A stretch of 64,000 nt of DNA from Candidatus Sodalis endolongispinus (GTDB taxonomy: Bacteria > Pseudomonadota > Gammaproteobacteria > Enterobacterales > Enterobacteriaceae): the NCBI RefSeq assembly GCF_018777395.1, contig NZ_JAFJYC010000001.1, forward strand, positions 2,627,570-2,691,569. The letters run 5' to 3'. Made by a program: the position numbers and the translations under genes. Positions 19,537 through 29,396 of this stretch are shown here, one piece after another. The first letter of the stretch is position 1. Every line of letters begins with the position of its first letter. The notes below the pieces were generated by a model, which did no database searches, was not told where the DNA came from, and was given only the letters and a program-made list of their open reading frames with translations.

Positions 19537-21309
19537 ATGTCGACCGCCAAAAAAACGCTGCGCGCCCCTATGCCTTATTTAGGTTCCCGCTTTACATTGT
19601 TATGCTTGGGCGTCTTATGCTGCTTGCTACTGCTATTGGCTCGGGTCGGCTATTTGCAACTTTTTAAGCGGCCAATGCTTGAGAAACAGGCCGACGCTCG
19701 CTGCGCACCATGCCAATTCAAACTAACCGCGGCACTCTTACCCGATCGCAACGGCGAAGTGTTGGCGCTCAGCGTACCCTCGCGCACCATCATTGCCGAT
19801 CCGAAAGTGATCCTGGCCGCCCATCCCGATTTCAACGATGATAAATGGCGCTATCTGGCGGAGGCGTTGAAAATACCACCGGTGGCGTTAGCAAAGACCA
19901 TCGCGCAGGATCCGTCCCGCCGCTATGTCTCTGTCGGACGCAAAGTTGAATCGGGTATCTCCCAAGATATTATGAAGCTGCATCTCAAAGGCATCAGCAG
20001 CCTGTTCGACGACAGCCGCTATTACCCGATGAGCGAGGCGGCGGCGCCGCTTATCGGCATCGTGGGCGCCGACAATCAGGGGCTAAATGGTATCGAGCGC
20101 GGTTTCGATAATCTGCTACAGGGTAAGCCGGGCATGCGGCAATACCGTCAGGACGGCGATAACAATGAAATCGCTTTGGTCAATTATACGGCGCCCCAAC
20201 AGGCGCCCGATGTGACGCTGAGTATCGATAAATTCGATCAATATGCCCTCTATTCCCATTTGCGCGCCGGGGTGATATTAAATAAAGCCGATTCCGGCGC
20301 GGCAGTGCTGGTCAAGGTCAGCACCGGCGAAATCCTGGCGATGGCCTCTTATCCTCCCTTCAATCCCAATAATTTTGCCGATGCGACGCCGCAAAGCATG
20401 CGCGATGTCGCTATTAGCGACAGCTTCGAGCCGGGTTCCACGGTAAAACCGCTGGTGGTGATGGCCGGATTGCAGCAGCATTTGATCCAACCCAATTCAG
20501 TGCTGGACACTACCCCTTATCGTATCAACGGCCATTTGATCCGCGATGTCGGCCATTGGCCACGACTGACCATTACCGGCATTTTGCAGAAATCCAGCGA
20601 TATCGGGGTTTCGCATATCGCCATGGCGATGCCCGCCAGCGTGCTGGTCAATCTTTATCAAGCCTTTGGTTTAGGCAAACCCACCGGGCTGGGTATCACC
20701 GGTGAAACCAGCGGCTATTTCCCCTTTAACCGTCTGCGCTGTGCGGATATCGAACGCGCCACCTTTGCCTTCGGCTATGGCCTGCGCGCCACGCCGCTGC
20801 AAATCGCGCGCGAATACGCCACCATCGGCTCGTTGGGCGTTTATAGACCGCTGTCCATCACCCGCGTGACGCCACCCGTGATGGGCAAACGGATCATCGA
20901 TGCCGGCATTGTGCGTACCGTGCTGCATATGATGGAGAGCGATGCGCTGCCGGGCGGCGGTGGCGTGCGCGCGGCGGTACCGGGTTATCGACTGGCGATC
21001 AAAACCGGTACCGCGGAGAAGATGGGCCCCAGCGGCAAATACGATGGCGGCTACATTAACTATACCGCCGGCGTAGCGCCGGCCAGCAATCCGCAGGTGG
21101 CGATGGTCATCGTCGTCAATCATCCGACCGCCGGCGATCATTTCGGCGGCTCGGTGGCCTCACCGATATTCGGTCAGGCGATGGGCGATGTGTCGCGGCA
21201 TATGAATATCGCGCCCGACGCCATGCCCGAGAAGCCGGCAGCCGATAATCCGGCACCGACCGCCGGCAAAACCATGGTGATGAACGACGCCCGGGCCGGC
21301 GACGCGTAA
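19537..21309 (+). CDS. PBP3/FtsI-like peptidoglycan transpeptidase, second copy type
   Basis: This 590-residue class B penicillin-binding protein has one N-terminal membrane helix (LLCLGVLCCLLLLLARVGYL), a dimer-like domain (DRNGEVLALSVPSR), and a transpeptidase domain with S301-x-x-K304 (STVK), S353-S354-D355 and K489-T-G. It matches E. coli FtsI strongly (GVSHIAMAMPASVLVNLYQ, HMMESDALPGGGGV). There is no division-wall cluster around it, so it is probably the extra PBP3 known in some enterics (PBP3SAL of Salmonella) rather than ftsI itself. The middle motif has Asp where FtsI has Asn (SSN), which could alter beta-lactam affinity. Confidence 0.88.
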   Translation: MSTAKKTLRAPMPYLGSRFTLLCLGVLCCLLLLLARVGYLQLFKRPMLEKQADARCAPCQFKLTAALLPDRNGEVLALSVPSRTIIADPKVILAAHPDFNDDKWRYLAEALKIPPVALAKTIAQDPSRRYVSVGRKVESGISQDIMKLHLKGISSLFDDSRYYPMSEAAAPLIGIVGADNQGLNGIERGFDNLLQGKPGMRQYRQDGDNNEIALVNYTAPQQAPDVTLSIDKFDQYALYSHLRAGVILNKADSGAAVLVKVSTGEILAMASYPPFNPNNFADATPQSMRDVAISDSFEPGSTVKPLVVMAGLQQHLIQPNSVLDTTPYRINGHLIRDVGHWPRLTITGILQKSSDIGVSHIAMAMPASVLVNLYQAFGLGKPTGLGITGETSGYFPFNRLRCADIERATFAFGYGLRATPLQIAREYATIGSLGVYRPLSITRVTPPVMGKRIIDAGIVRTVLHMMESDALPGGGGVRAAVPGYRLAIKTGTAEKMGPSGKYDGGYINYTAGVAPASNPQVAMVIVVNHPTAGDHFGGSVASPIFGQAMGDVSRHMNIAPDAMPEKPAADNPAPTAGKTMVMNDARAGDA

Positions 21310-22001
21310 CCGCCAGAGCCGTTAGACGCACACTGCCCCAGACCAGCAACACCGCTGGAGGCGACCCGTAGCGCAGATGGCACCAGGCTTCGCTTAGGGT
21401 GGATGCGCTAAGGACATAAACGGCCTCAGGCTTCGCTTAAGGTGGATGCAACACGGACGCAGACGGCGCAGCAGCAATACTGACGGCACCATCAACAACC
21501 CTAAGGCAGCACGCGCAAGAAACGGGGAAGCCAGCACCGGCCTAACCCTTAAAGATCACTATAAAGGCACCTAATTATCACCAATTTGGTACCAATCTAG
21601 TTCCATACCGCCACTTCCACACCGTGGATGAGACGGCAGCGGTTCCGGTACCATGCGCGCGACCGACAGAGGTCATGGCAGACCGGCAGATGCCATGGCG
21701 GGCGGCAGACAGACGCTGTTTACCCTTATGCAAGTCGCACGGAAGCTTAACTAACCCGTTTCCGCGACGTTCAGGCAGACAAGGGTCATTGACTCCGCTC
21801 CAGGTTCCGTGGCGCCCCCTCGGCCGGCGGACGTCAGACGGCCCGAGCGCTTTCCGCGACTCGCGCCGGCGCAGCGCCGACATCGCCCGGAAAACGACCA
21901 GAACTGCTGTCACGACGCCTTGCGCACGGATGAACCGGGTGAATAATAGAACGACAGCCGCATGTCGGCGGCGACCTTTCGATAAGTCTCTTTGACGGTA
22001 A
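21310..22001. other. Repeat-rich non-coding stretch
   Basis: No gene is recognised. It contains a direct repeat (21385-21449) and GC-rich imperfect repeats around 21650-21710. Overlapping open frames on both strands look like chance in GC-rich DNA. Confidence 0.35.
21385..21449 (+). repeat. 22-bp direct repeat, two copies
   Basis: AGGCTTCGCTTAGGGTGGAT at 21385 recurs as AGGCTTCGCTTAAGGTGGAT at 21428, 43 bp apart, with one mismatch. Bases before each copy are also partly alike. Confidence 0.7.
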
Positions 22002-23161
22002 ATGAACTTTATGGCCAGGAGTAAACAGGCGCAAGCAGCGCAACGCGACCCACCCCCCCGAAAGACGAGCCTTCGCTGCCACAGCACGTCTCGGGGGGCA
22101 TTTCGGGCATGGCGCTGCTGGTGGCGGGCGCGTTTTTTATGGAATATCTCGACGGCACGGTGATAGCCACCGCCCTACCGCAGATGGCACGGGATTTCGG
22201 CGTGGCGGCGGTAGATTTGAATATCGGCATGAGCGCCTACCTGATCACCCTGGCGGTGCTGATTCCAGTCAGCGGCTGGACGGCGGATCGCTACGGCGCG
22301 CGCAATGTCTTCAGCCTTGCCCTGTTGATTTTCACCTTGTCATCTTTGCTGTGCGGGTTGACGCACAATGTCGGCGAGTTTATCGCCATGCGCGTGCTTC
22401 AGGGCATCGGCGGCGCCATGATGGTGCCGGTTGGCCGCTTGGCGGTGTTGCGCAATACGCCGAAAAGTCAGCTCATTGTCGCCATCGCCACCCTGACCTG
22501 GCCCGCTCTGGTTGCCCCGATCCTCGGGCCGCCGCTGGGGGGATTTATTACCAGCTACGCCAGTTGGCGCTGGATTTTCTTTATCAATATCCCGCTGGGG
22601 ATTGTGGCGATCATTATCGCCTGGCTCATCATTCCCAATAGCCGAGAAAGCCACCCGCAACCGTTCGACAAAATGGGCTTTGTTTCTATGGGTCTGGCAA
22701 CGCTTTGTCTGGTTACCGCGCTGGAGCTTTGCAGCCAGTTGCCGGTCAACTGGCCGGCGGTCTGGCTGTTGTTGGCGGTGGGACTCGCCGCCTTACTGAT
22801 TGCCTTACGTCACCTGCGCCGCGCGCGGCATCCGATGGTGCGCCTGGATGCGCTGCGCATTCATACCTTCCGCATTACCATGGGCGGCGGCACGCTCTTT
22901 CGTATCACCGTCAGTACGGTCCCTTTTTTGTTGCCGCTGCTGTTTCAGGTGGGATTCGGCATGGATCCTTTTCACGCAGGGATACTGGTATTGGCGGTGT
23001 TTGCCGGCAATCTGGCGATGAAACCGGCGACAACGCCGCTCATGCGCCGCTTCGGTTTCCGGCCAATTCTGCTGGTGACCGCCGTCGGGCTGATAGACCT
23101 GCTACGTTTACCGGCCGATGCCGGCGATCGCGTGGCGAGGAAAACGCCCGTTCGCAAGTAA
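22002..23161 (+). pseudogene. DHA2-type MFS efflux gene (MdtD-like), frameshifted and truncated
   Basis: From ATG 22109 the frame codes a 350-residue N-terminal part of a 14-helix exporter resembling MdtD (FFMEYLDGTVIATALPQMA, GGAMMVPVGRL, WRWIFFINIPLG). It breaks off after FGFRPILLVTAVGL, far short of the usual ~470 residues. Upstream codons from 22002 (MNFMARSKQAQAAQRD) join the body if one C is added to the C-run at 22054-22060, so the 5' end also seems frameshifted. The C-terminal third is gone. Confidence 0.75.
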
Positions 23162-23250
23162 CCACGCATTGGCCTGCCCGTGTGCCGTGGTGAAATAAAC
23201 GGCACAGGATAAATGTGCGCCTGTGTCTTTTTTTCTGAAGGGCAAACACG

Positions 23251-23394
23251 ATGCAGACAATCCAAGGCAGTTTATTGACTGAACTCACATTTATGATTGG
23301 CGATAAAACTTATTGGCAAAGTGCACACAAAACAGGCCATACCTTCTATGATAAAAACGATGGAACGGTGCAATTGGAATTGCATTCGGTTTAA
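23251..23394 (+). CDS. Small hypothetical protein, 47 residues
   Basis: ATG 23251 opens a 47-codon frame (MQTIQGSLLTELTFMIGDKT...) ending at TAA 23394, preceded by GAAGGGCAAAC as a fair ribosome site. Composition is protein-like and AT-richer than the surroundings. No family is recognised. It could be a real small gene or the start of an eroded one. Confidence 0.45.
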   Translation: MQTIQGSLLTELTFMIGDKTYWQSAHKTGHTFYDKNDGTVQLELHSV

Positions 23395-23433
23395 CGATCA
23401 TCTAATGAATTAACTCAACAACGAGAGAGATCC

Positions 23434-23685
23434 ATGAAACCGGCGGCAGTGTCCTTTCTACCCAATATACCGGTGCTGGGAATATGGTTATTGGTTTATT
23501 ACCTTTCCGGGATAATATCGATGCAGTTTGATAATCCCGAGTTACACGTCGCGCTTATCTGGTTCCCGGCTGGCGTATCAACAGCGGCGTTTCTGCGCTA
23601 TTCCATGCGGCATTGGCCGGTGCTGTTGCTTTCGTTTATCACTATCAATTTATTGGTGAATCATTCTTTTAGCGGTCATCTGTTG
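23434..23685 (+). pseudogene. MASE1-type membrane sensor gene, truncated by IS copy 2
   Basis: ATG 23434 with an AGAGAGA ribosome site starts a membrane protein with a MASE1-like opening: YYLSGIISMQF, then ALIWFPAGVSTAAFLRY. Such domains head diguanylate cyclases, phosphodiesterases or histidine kinases. It is cut after NHSFSGHLL by the IS, whose end provides the TGA. The enzymatic part is absent from the window. Confidence 0.7.
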
Positions 23686-24687
23686 TGATCTTGCCCCGCC
23701 ATCTCCGTACAGCTTTTGTATCTTAAGTTAACAAAGCCCGCTGCCGCCGGTATTCTCTCGGAGAGTGATATCCCAGCGCGCTGTGCGGATGGTTTTCATT
23801 GTAATGCGTGAACGCTGCTGCAAGGTTTCGCAGGGCTGTTCTCGCATCCGGTTTTGGCATGAACTCGATATAGTCTTCCTTCATCGTCTTCACGAACCGT
23901 TCGGCCATGCCATTGCTCTGCGGGCTGCTCACCGCTGTTGTGCAGGGCTCCAGATCCAGTTCTCTGGCGAACCTCTGCGTTTCATGCGCGGTATACGCTG
24001 AACCGTTGTCCGTCAACCACTGCACCGCTGTATCGGGTAACCTGCCGCCGAAGCGCTTTTCTACCGACATCAGCATCACATCCTGCACGGTCGAACTGTC
24101 GTAGCCTCCAGTGCTCGCAGCCCAGTCTATGGCCTCTCTGTCGCAGCAGTCCAGTGCGAAGGTGACCCGCAGTTTTTCACCGTTGTCGCAGCCGAACTCG
24201 AAGCCATCTGAACACCAGCGCATATCGCTTTCTGCCACCGCGATCCTGCCCTTATGCTCACGCCTCGGCCGCTCTGGTTTTCAATGTAATAACAGCAGGT
24301 TATGCTCACACATGATCCTGTAAAGTCGTTTCGCATTTACCGGCGGCAGTCCCTCTGCGCGACGTTGTTTACGCAGGATTCCCCACACCCGCCGATAGCC
24401 GTAGCTGGGCATATCGCTGATGATGTGGATGTCCGACAGTATTTCAGCGTCTGCTTCGTCATTACGCCGGTTACAGCGCCTGTCCTGCCAGTCGGCAGAA
24501 CGCTTAATCCGCAGTGACAGCGGCGCACGCGACACGCTCATGGTGCGGCTGACCTGTGCTATTCCCCGGCCTTTGGCAACAAGGGCGCGTGCGCTATCCA
24601 TTTTCGTGACTGGCCGTACTCCACGGCTTCTTTTAGGATCTCAACTGGAGATACAGCTACTGTCTGGTGTTTCAGGGGGATAAATCA
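23686..24687 (-). mobile_element. IS2-group insertion sequence, copy 2, internally deleted
   Basis: The element is 1002 bp in minus orientation with the same termini as the other copies. About 325 bp is missing, joining the left end (CTGTATCTCCAG) to the end of orfA, so OrfA is gone. OrfB is split by a TGA after MCEHNLLLLH, the same stop as in copy 3. No clear target duplication. It lies exactly where chromosomal MASE1 sequence meets the prophage tail gene. Confidence 0.9.
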
Positions 24688-25068
24688 AGCGGATTGGGCG
24701 AAGGACATTAATTCTTCTTTCGCTATCCCCGCCTGGCCACCTGCGGCCACAATCTGACCAATGCCATCTGCGGCCATCGGCAATGCTGTCGATAGCTTAA
24801 GAATATCTTCCGACATCTGTTTAAACTGCTCAGGCGTATCAAAATCAACTACCTTGCGAACATCGGCCATCGTCGACTCAAAGTCTATCGCCTGCTTGAT
24901 AGGCCCAGCCATTGCGGTAACAATCCCCGCACCTAATGCTGCCGCGCCTGCCATTCCCGCGCTAAACTCTTTCTTGAAGGCCTTCATTTCACGCCGCATC
25001 CCCTTTAGCGGGGCGGAGAGTTTATCAACGGCAGTGATGATTGCTTTTAACTCAAAACTATTAGCCAC
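24688..25068 (-). pseudogene. Phage tail tape measure protein, truncated by IS copy 2
   Basis: Starts at GTG 25068 after an AGGAG site, overlapping the gpE' stop. The N-terminus (ELKAIITAVDKLSAPLKGM) and the segment MADVRKVVDFDTPEQF are typical of tail length-determining proteins. Only ~127 residues remain before the IS; the hydrophobic core and the rest of the tail genes are missing. Confidence 0.85.
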
Positions 25069-25476
25069 CCTGTCGCTCCTCGTTGATGCGAACAGCCTCC
25101 GCTTCCAGATCAAAGAACTGGCTTAGCGGATGCTGGCGTAATTCAAGGGGATTTAGTCGCCAGAACCAGGCAACGTTATAGAATCGTCGTCTGAGATTGC
25201 CAGGTTCTGGGCACCGGTAAAAAAAACCACGATGATCATCGAAGCGACAAATACATCATGTAGCGCTAGTTGTTGTGCAGAGGAGCGAGGTATCCCCGTC
25301 AGTTCAGGCAGATAAGACAGAGCTGAACGCGTATCCAACCGCATATCGCCTCGTTCAGAATAACTAAAAGGAATGCCGTATTTTTCAACCTGATCAAACG
25401 TGGGTTCCTGAATTTCCAGGACGGTGACTTTGTTATTGTGTACCTGAATAGGCTTACTCAGTGCTATTGATTTCAT
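25061..25476 (-). CDS. Tail chaperone E+E' fusion by -1 frameshift (predicted)
   Basis: After GGTTTTTTTTACC the -1 frame is open to 25061 and codes RRRFYNVAWFWRLNPLELRQ... ending in RINEERQGG, which resembles P2 GpE' (AWxFxWPLxEL). Slippage on the eight T would give a 138-residue fusion protein. This mirrors the G/GT of lambda and E/E+E' of P2, where two products in a fixed ratio assemble the tail. The slip itself is inferred; the open downstream frame and the family match are seen. Confidence 0.72.
25153..25476 (-). CDS. Tail assembly chaperone, gpE/Mu gp41-like (short form)
   Basis: This 107-residue protein (KSIALSKPIQVHNNKVTVLE..., then LPELTGIPRSSAQQLALHDV) fits the Mu/P2 gpE-type tail assembly family. 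It lies between the tail tube and tape measure genes, the conserved place for such chaperones. It ends normally at 25153 but contains a run of eight T on the coding strand at 25219-25226 that allows a longer product (next entry). The start overlaps the tube gene by 4 bp. Confidence 0.8.
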   Translation of the reverse strand: MKSIALSKPIQVHNNKVTVLEIQEPTFDQVEKYGIPFSYSERGDMRLDTRSALSYLPELTGIPRSSAQQLALHDVFVASMIIVVFFTGAQNLAISDDDSITLPGSGD

Positions 25477-25838
25477 TGATAAAATCCCTCGTCTCCGTGA
25501 AATTCCATCTCGACCGTGCCTTCGTCAGCATTATGTGAAGATTCGCCGGATAGCCACGCGCCTGACAACACATAGACCATACCGTTAGCTAATTCAGCGG
25601 TAATGGTCATTTCATCTGCTGTAGTGAGTTTTCCTATCGGAAAACGTCGCTCAACTTTAAATTCTGCCTTGATATAAGGCGCACGATGCGTTTCCTTGTA
25701 ATTCACACTGCCATCAATACCCACAATGTCTTCTCGAATAACCGTATTCATCGGCACTTCTACACTGCCATTCAGTGAGAGTTGTTGGCCGTCCACCTTA
25801 AAATAGCAGGTGCCACCTATTTTTCTTTTTCCCGTCAT
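25473..25838 (-). CDS. Phage tail tube protein (Mu gpM-like)
   Basis: This 121-residue protein (MTGKRKIGGTCYFKVDGQQL) is typical of contractile-tail tube proteins, forming the inner tube under the sheath. ATG 25838 overlaps the sheath stop (TGATG). LTTADEMTITAELANGMVY and VEMEFHGDEGF are family features. The frame is intact. Confidence 0.88.
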   Translation of the reverse strand: MTGKRKIGGTCYFKVDGQQLSLNGSVEVPMNTVIREDIVGIDGSVNYKETHRAPYIKAEFKVERRFPIGKLTTADEMTITAELANGMVYVLSGAWLSGESSHNADEGTVEMEFHGDEGFYQ

Positions 25839-27334
25839 CACACCACCTCACCCTGGTTGTATTGCAGCCTGAATTTATTCGCCAACGCAAATACACGTAA
25901 TTGATTGATATAATCCGCAGGAAAAACGACATCAATCCGATTAGGATCATTGGCGTTGTGCTCAACGATAAGATGTTGACGAAAAGCGTCAAAATTTTTG
26001 ACAATCCATTCATTTTCCAACTGGCGATAAATCGCACAGAGTTCGCCTTTGATTACGGCTGGCGTAACAATCGCTTGACCTGCACCGAATCGGGTACCGT
26101 CACTGGCCAGTTTTTGCCGTCCGTATTTACTGGTAATCACTGATTTTAATCGCCGCAAAATATAAGCGCTGGTATAGAGTGTTTCACTGTCCAGATAGCT
26201 GTTATCGGCCACGCCGTAACTGTTTTTCTGGTAGGTCGTCACATCGCGCTGAATGCGTAATACGCCACCTTCGACATTAGCGGTGGCGATACCGTGTGAA
26301 AGGAGGGACTGCTGCTCTGTCAACGTAAAGCGCTTGCCAGACGGTGCGGGTAATACCCCGTTTAATTCGCCAGTGTGGGTCGGTCTCGCCGGATCATTGC
26401 GCAAAAATATCGCACACCGCGCCAGTCGTGCCGCGACCAGTTCATCAATCGCGGTTTGGATGGCGGGTTCGTATCCGGCGATGCTGAGATGCGGATCATT
26501 GAAAGTGTCGCCAAAAGCGACCAGTTCGCCGATTGTCCCTTTTTTCGCCGTATAAACATGGCCGTATAACTGTTGATAAGGACTCCAGCGTCCGTTCGTG
26601 TCGTTCATCTCCGCACTCATCGTTTGTAATGAGGAAGAATCGCCGAAAGGCAAGCCAATAAAATCAAATAACAAGTCACCCATCGCACTGATAACGCTGT
26701 CCATATCTGGCGAACCAGCACCGCCACTCATGGCAGTAATGGTAACATTAAGACCGTGAGGGGTATTCTCACCGCCTGTCGGTGAATAATAGTTCAGCAT
26801 CAACGGAATATCGTTGCCGGTTAACCATTTATGTTTTGCCGTCAAGCTGATTTTTTCAGCACTAATCGTCGCGGTGACGGGTAAGTCCTCGTTATCGTTA
26901 ATCGCCTTGCCAAGCGCGGCGGCAACCGTATTCGCGGTATCCGATTTCTTGACGGCAGCTAAAATACGTTGATTGCTGATATAGAGTGTGACGACACCGG
27001 CATCGGTTGCAGTGCCACTTATCGCAATCTCTCCTTTTGCTTCAGTGCCCGTCGTTTCAGGTACAGCAATGACAAACAGTTCACCGATAGCATCAATCCG
27101 GCGATACGCTTGCACCATGCGGTGTAACTGACTGCCACTACCGGCTAATTGTTGCATCATTTCTGCTGAGGGCATCATCGGGGAATTCAAGGTCATTTTT
27201 GCATCAGGGAGTGCATGACCAATGAGCAGTGCGGGGCCGCTGGCTTGCATCGTATTGGCGGCACTGTTATCCATTTCGGGATAGAAACCAGGCACCCGAA
27301 AATTAGCGTTCACGGTATTAAAGCTAATGGTCAT
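25838..27334 (-). CDS. Phage tail sheath protein (Mu gpL-like)
   Basis: This 498-residue sheath protein contracts to drive the tube through the host envelope. Features: VPGFYPEMDNSAANTM near the start, an Ig-like middle, and SVITSKYGRQKLASDGTRFG near the C-terminus. It indicates a myovirus-type tail. The frame is intact, unlike most head genes. It overlaps the DUF2635 gene by 4 bp. Confidence 0.92.
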   Translation of the reverse strand: MTISFNTVNANFRVPGFYPEMDNSAANTMQASGPALLIGHALPDAKMTLNSPMMPSAEMMQQLAGSGSQLHRMVQAYRRIDAIGELFVIAVPETTGTEAKGEIAISGTATDAGVVTLYISNQRILAAVKKSDTANTVAAALGKAINDNEDLPVTATISAEKISLTAKHKWLTGNDIPLMLNYYSPTGGENTPHGLNVTITAMSGGAGSPDMDSVISAMGDLLFDFIGLPFGDSSSLQTMSAEMNDTNGRWSPYQQLYGHVYTAKKGTIGELVAFGDTFNDPHLSIAGYEPAIQTAIDELVAARLARCAIFLRNDPARPTHTGELNGVLPAPSGKRFTLTEQQSLLSHGIATANVEGGVLRIQRDVTTYQKNSYGVADNSYLDSETLYTSAYILRRLKSVITSKYGRQKLASDGTRFGAGQAIVTPAVIKGELCAIYRQLENEWIVKNFDAFRQHLIVEHNANDPNRIDVVFPADYINQLRVFALANKFRLQYNQGEVV

Positions 27335-27603
27335 TCCGGCGTCTCCTCTTTAGCTTTTTTTAATTTTGTTCTTGTAGTATCAGTCGACTCTTGCACAATT
27401 GGGGAATTATCGGATTCACTTACGTCTTCGATATCATCGTCCTGTTTTCTTCTGATCCAAAAAAGCGTTTTTTGAACCTGCAATCCTTCCTCTGGCAGAT
27501 AGTCACCAAAATACTCTTTGGTGTCGTGCATATATTGATGGATGGGCACTTTTCGCCAGTGCTTAGGCTTAATAAAAACAATTTCAGGTTGTGTACCTAT
27601 CAT
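27331..27603 (-). CDS. DUF2635 phage protein (Mu gp38-like)
   Basis: This 90-residue protein has the DUF2635 block (FIKPKHWRKVPIHQYMHD, YLPEEGLQVQKTLFWIRR) and an acidic tail. Its place before the sheath gene is conserved in Mu-like phages. Function is unknown. Its ATG overlaps the TGA of the gp37-like gene. Confidence 0.82.
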   Translation of the reverse strand: MIGTQPEIVFIKPKHWRKVPIHQYMHDTKEYFGDYLPEEGLQVQKTLFWIRRKQDDDIEDVSESDNSPIVQESTDTTRTKLKKAKEETPE

Positions 27604-28139
27604 TTTATCTTCATCTCCAAATGCGAGTTTACACTGCTTGCTTGTTCGTTTAGATCAATAGCAACGGTATGCAAATCGGGTAAATTGTTCAGGTCAGCAT
27701 CGTGGCGGGTATCTTCGGCGTTAATGTCTGTTTCAGTATTAAATTTAAACAGGTAATGGTATTCAGCGCGGTTTGAATCGGCTTCCTCCGCGCCGGCATA
27801 ATTAATTGCACCACAACCCGGCTCTGGCTGCCAACCCAGTAATGCCCGCCAGATTTCAGACCTGACTTCATTTAATGCGTCGACAGAGGGATAGTGTCAC
27901 TTTTGATTGCGTGCATTATTTAAAATTACCACAACATAAAAACTTTCTGTTAATGATTGCCAATAATCCTTTTGTGACCGTTGTTCACCGACAACATCTT
28001 CTCCCGGAATAACGTAAGCAGAGGGTAAAGCAAGTTTGCCGCAATCCGGTAAATCCTCATATTGAGAGACACTGCCTACTCTGTTTTCAAAACGAGGGCA
28101 CAAGGTTCGTAATGCCGCAATAATCGGACTAAGTTTCAT
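27600..28139 (-). pseudogene. Phage gp37-like protein with in-frame stop
   Basis: The frame from ATG 28139 (MKLSPIIAALRTLCPRFENR, AYVIPGEDVVGEQRSQ) fits FluMu gp37-type tail terminator proteins. A TGA at 27897-27899 stops it after NNARNQK, but the same frame goes on to 27600 with the rest of the family (VDALNEVRSEIWRALLGWQP). The far end overlaps the next gene as ATGA, which confirms the full-length frame. Confidence 0.8.
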
Positions 28140-28662
28140 GATCCTTTCCTTTTCTTCTCTCTGCCCGCAGTGATTGACGCAGTGCTATCTTTAGCGTGTA
28201 GCTCGCCCAACTTTTCAGCCGCGTTAACGTGGCAACCATGTAATTTTGACGTTTCTCAATACGCCAACCCCCGCGTTGGTGGTGACGTTTTTGTCGTTTG
28301 TGCTGTTTAGACATACCGCGAGAAGCGCTACGTACCCCATAATACAGAAAAACAGGATAAAAATCGCCTTCAATCGGTTTACTGCCGACACCGCGTTTCT
28401 GATTGGGGGCGATCTTAACCATTAACCCAGGTCGCCGTGAGGAAGCGCGAGGGACGTAATAACCGATAGATCGGGCTAATCGTCCGGTTTGCCACAGTGG
28501 GGTTTCACCGGGTCGTGAACGGCCACCCCGCTTCATCAGTTGACGACGTGCTGCTTTCAGATGCATTTGACCGACTTTCACAAAAGCACGACGGATCCTT
28601 GCGCGATTAAAGACAAATTCTTTGGGTTGATGAAAATCAATATGGAGATTATCCAAAATCAT
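28129..28662 (-). CDS. Phage tail/neck completion protein (HK97 gp10-like)
   Basis: This 177-residue basic protein (FVKVGQMHLKAARRQLMKRG, PLWQTGRLARSIGYYV, YPVFLYYGVRSASRGM) is of the type that caps or joins the tail. The family assignment is by pattern and position only. It overlaps both neighbours by about 10 bp. The frame is intact. Confidence 0.65.
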   Translation of the reverse strand: MILDNLHIDFHQPKEFVFNRARIRRAFVKVGQMHLKAARRQLMKRGGRSRPGETPLWQTGRLARSIGYYVPRASSRRPGLMVKIAPNQKRGVGSKPIEGDFYPVFLYYGVRSASRGMSKQHKRQKRHHQRGGWRIEKRQNYMVATLTRLKSWASYTLKIALRQSLRAERRKGKDHET

Positions 28663-29032
28663 TTCCTCTTTCTGGTTGACTGCTCATTTCTTCACAGGAA
28701 AAAGACAGAAAACGACCCGCACTGTGGATATCAGTAACGCCTCGTATGAGGTAGACGACACCGTTAATCCGTGCTTGATCACTGGAGTAAAGCGATTGTC
28801 TGTATCTCACAATGATTTTATGCGTGATGGTTTTGTTGATTTGAAAAGAGTGGAGGCGAAGTGTGTCACTCACGGGGATCAATTTTCCCCAGACGGTATG
28901 TTCGTCTTGATTTGCTGCCTGTATCCCGCTGCCGCCTATCGGTTCATCCTGTCGCGTATAAAACAAAACGCGCTTATTTAACCCCCCGGGATCGGGGAAA
29001 CGGGAATACGGTCTGCTATAATGCGGTTTCAT
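28649..29032 (-). CDS. Phage head-tail adaptor
   Basis: This 127-residue protein has DPGGLNKRVLFYTRQDEP at the start and TITHKIIVRYRQSLYSSDQ, matching head-tail joining proteins of the HK97 neck. It would plug between connector and tail. ATG 29032 overlaps the restored stop of the upstream connector gene (ATGA). The frame is intact. Confidence 0.82.
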   Translation of the reverse strand: MKPHYSRPYSRFPDPGGLNKRVLFYTRQDEPIGGSGIQAANQDEHTVWGKLIPVSDTLRLHSFQINKTITHKIIVRYRQSLYSSDQARINGVVYLIRGVTDIHSAGRFLSFSCEEMSSQPERGNDFG

Positions 29033-29347
29033 AGTCCGCTAAGCCTGTAGTCATCAACTAAAAACTTAAAAAACGGAAAAATAGACAACTGTTCCATATC
29101 GGATATCCCCCCCACGATGCTCATATAACCCCGTCACCAATAGCAACATACCCTGAATAATCGCCGCATTGATAACCAGGCCGCGAGGGTCAGTTTTAGG
29201 CACGGAGGCTTTGTAGAGATTACGGTTAAGGTGTGCGATGGTTTTTTGCTCTACGGCGGCGATATAACTATCAAGCAGTACATCTTCACTGTTATCGTCT
29301 AATTCAATCCTGCATTGTCGTTTGACCTGTTCTTTGTTAATAAACAT
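29029..29347 (-). pseudogene. Head-tail connector (HK97 gp6-like), frameshifted
   Basis: The frame from 29347 (MFINKEQVKRQCRIELDDNS, VINAAIIQGMLLLVTGLYEH) fits gp6-like connectors, but it leaves the family after EHRGG. Removing one base from the seven-base C/G run at about 29107-29113 restores ISDMEQLSIFPFFKFLVDDY and ends at a TGA at 29029 that overlaps the next ATG, the normal spacing. So a one-base insertion in a G-run broke this gene. Confidence 0.8.
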
Positions 29348-29396
29348 GGTTGTTTATTTCCAGTAAACAATGGCCTACATTGATAGGCCATTGTGT

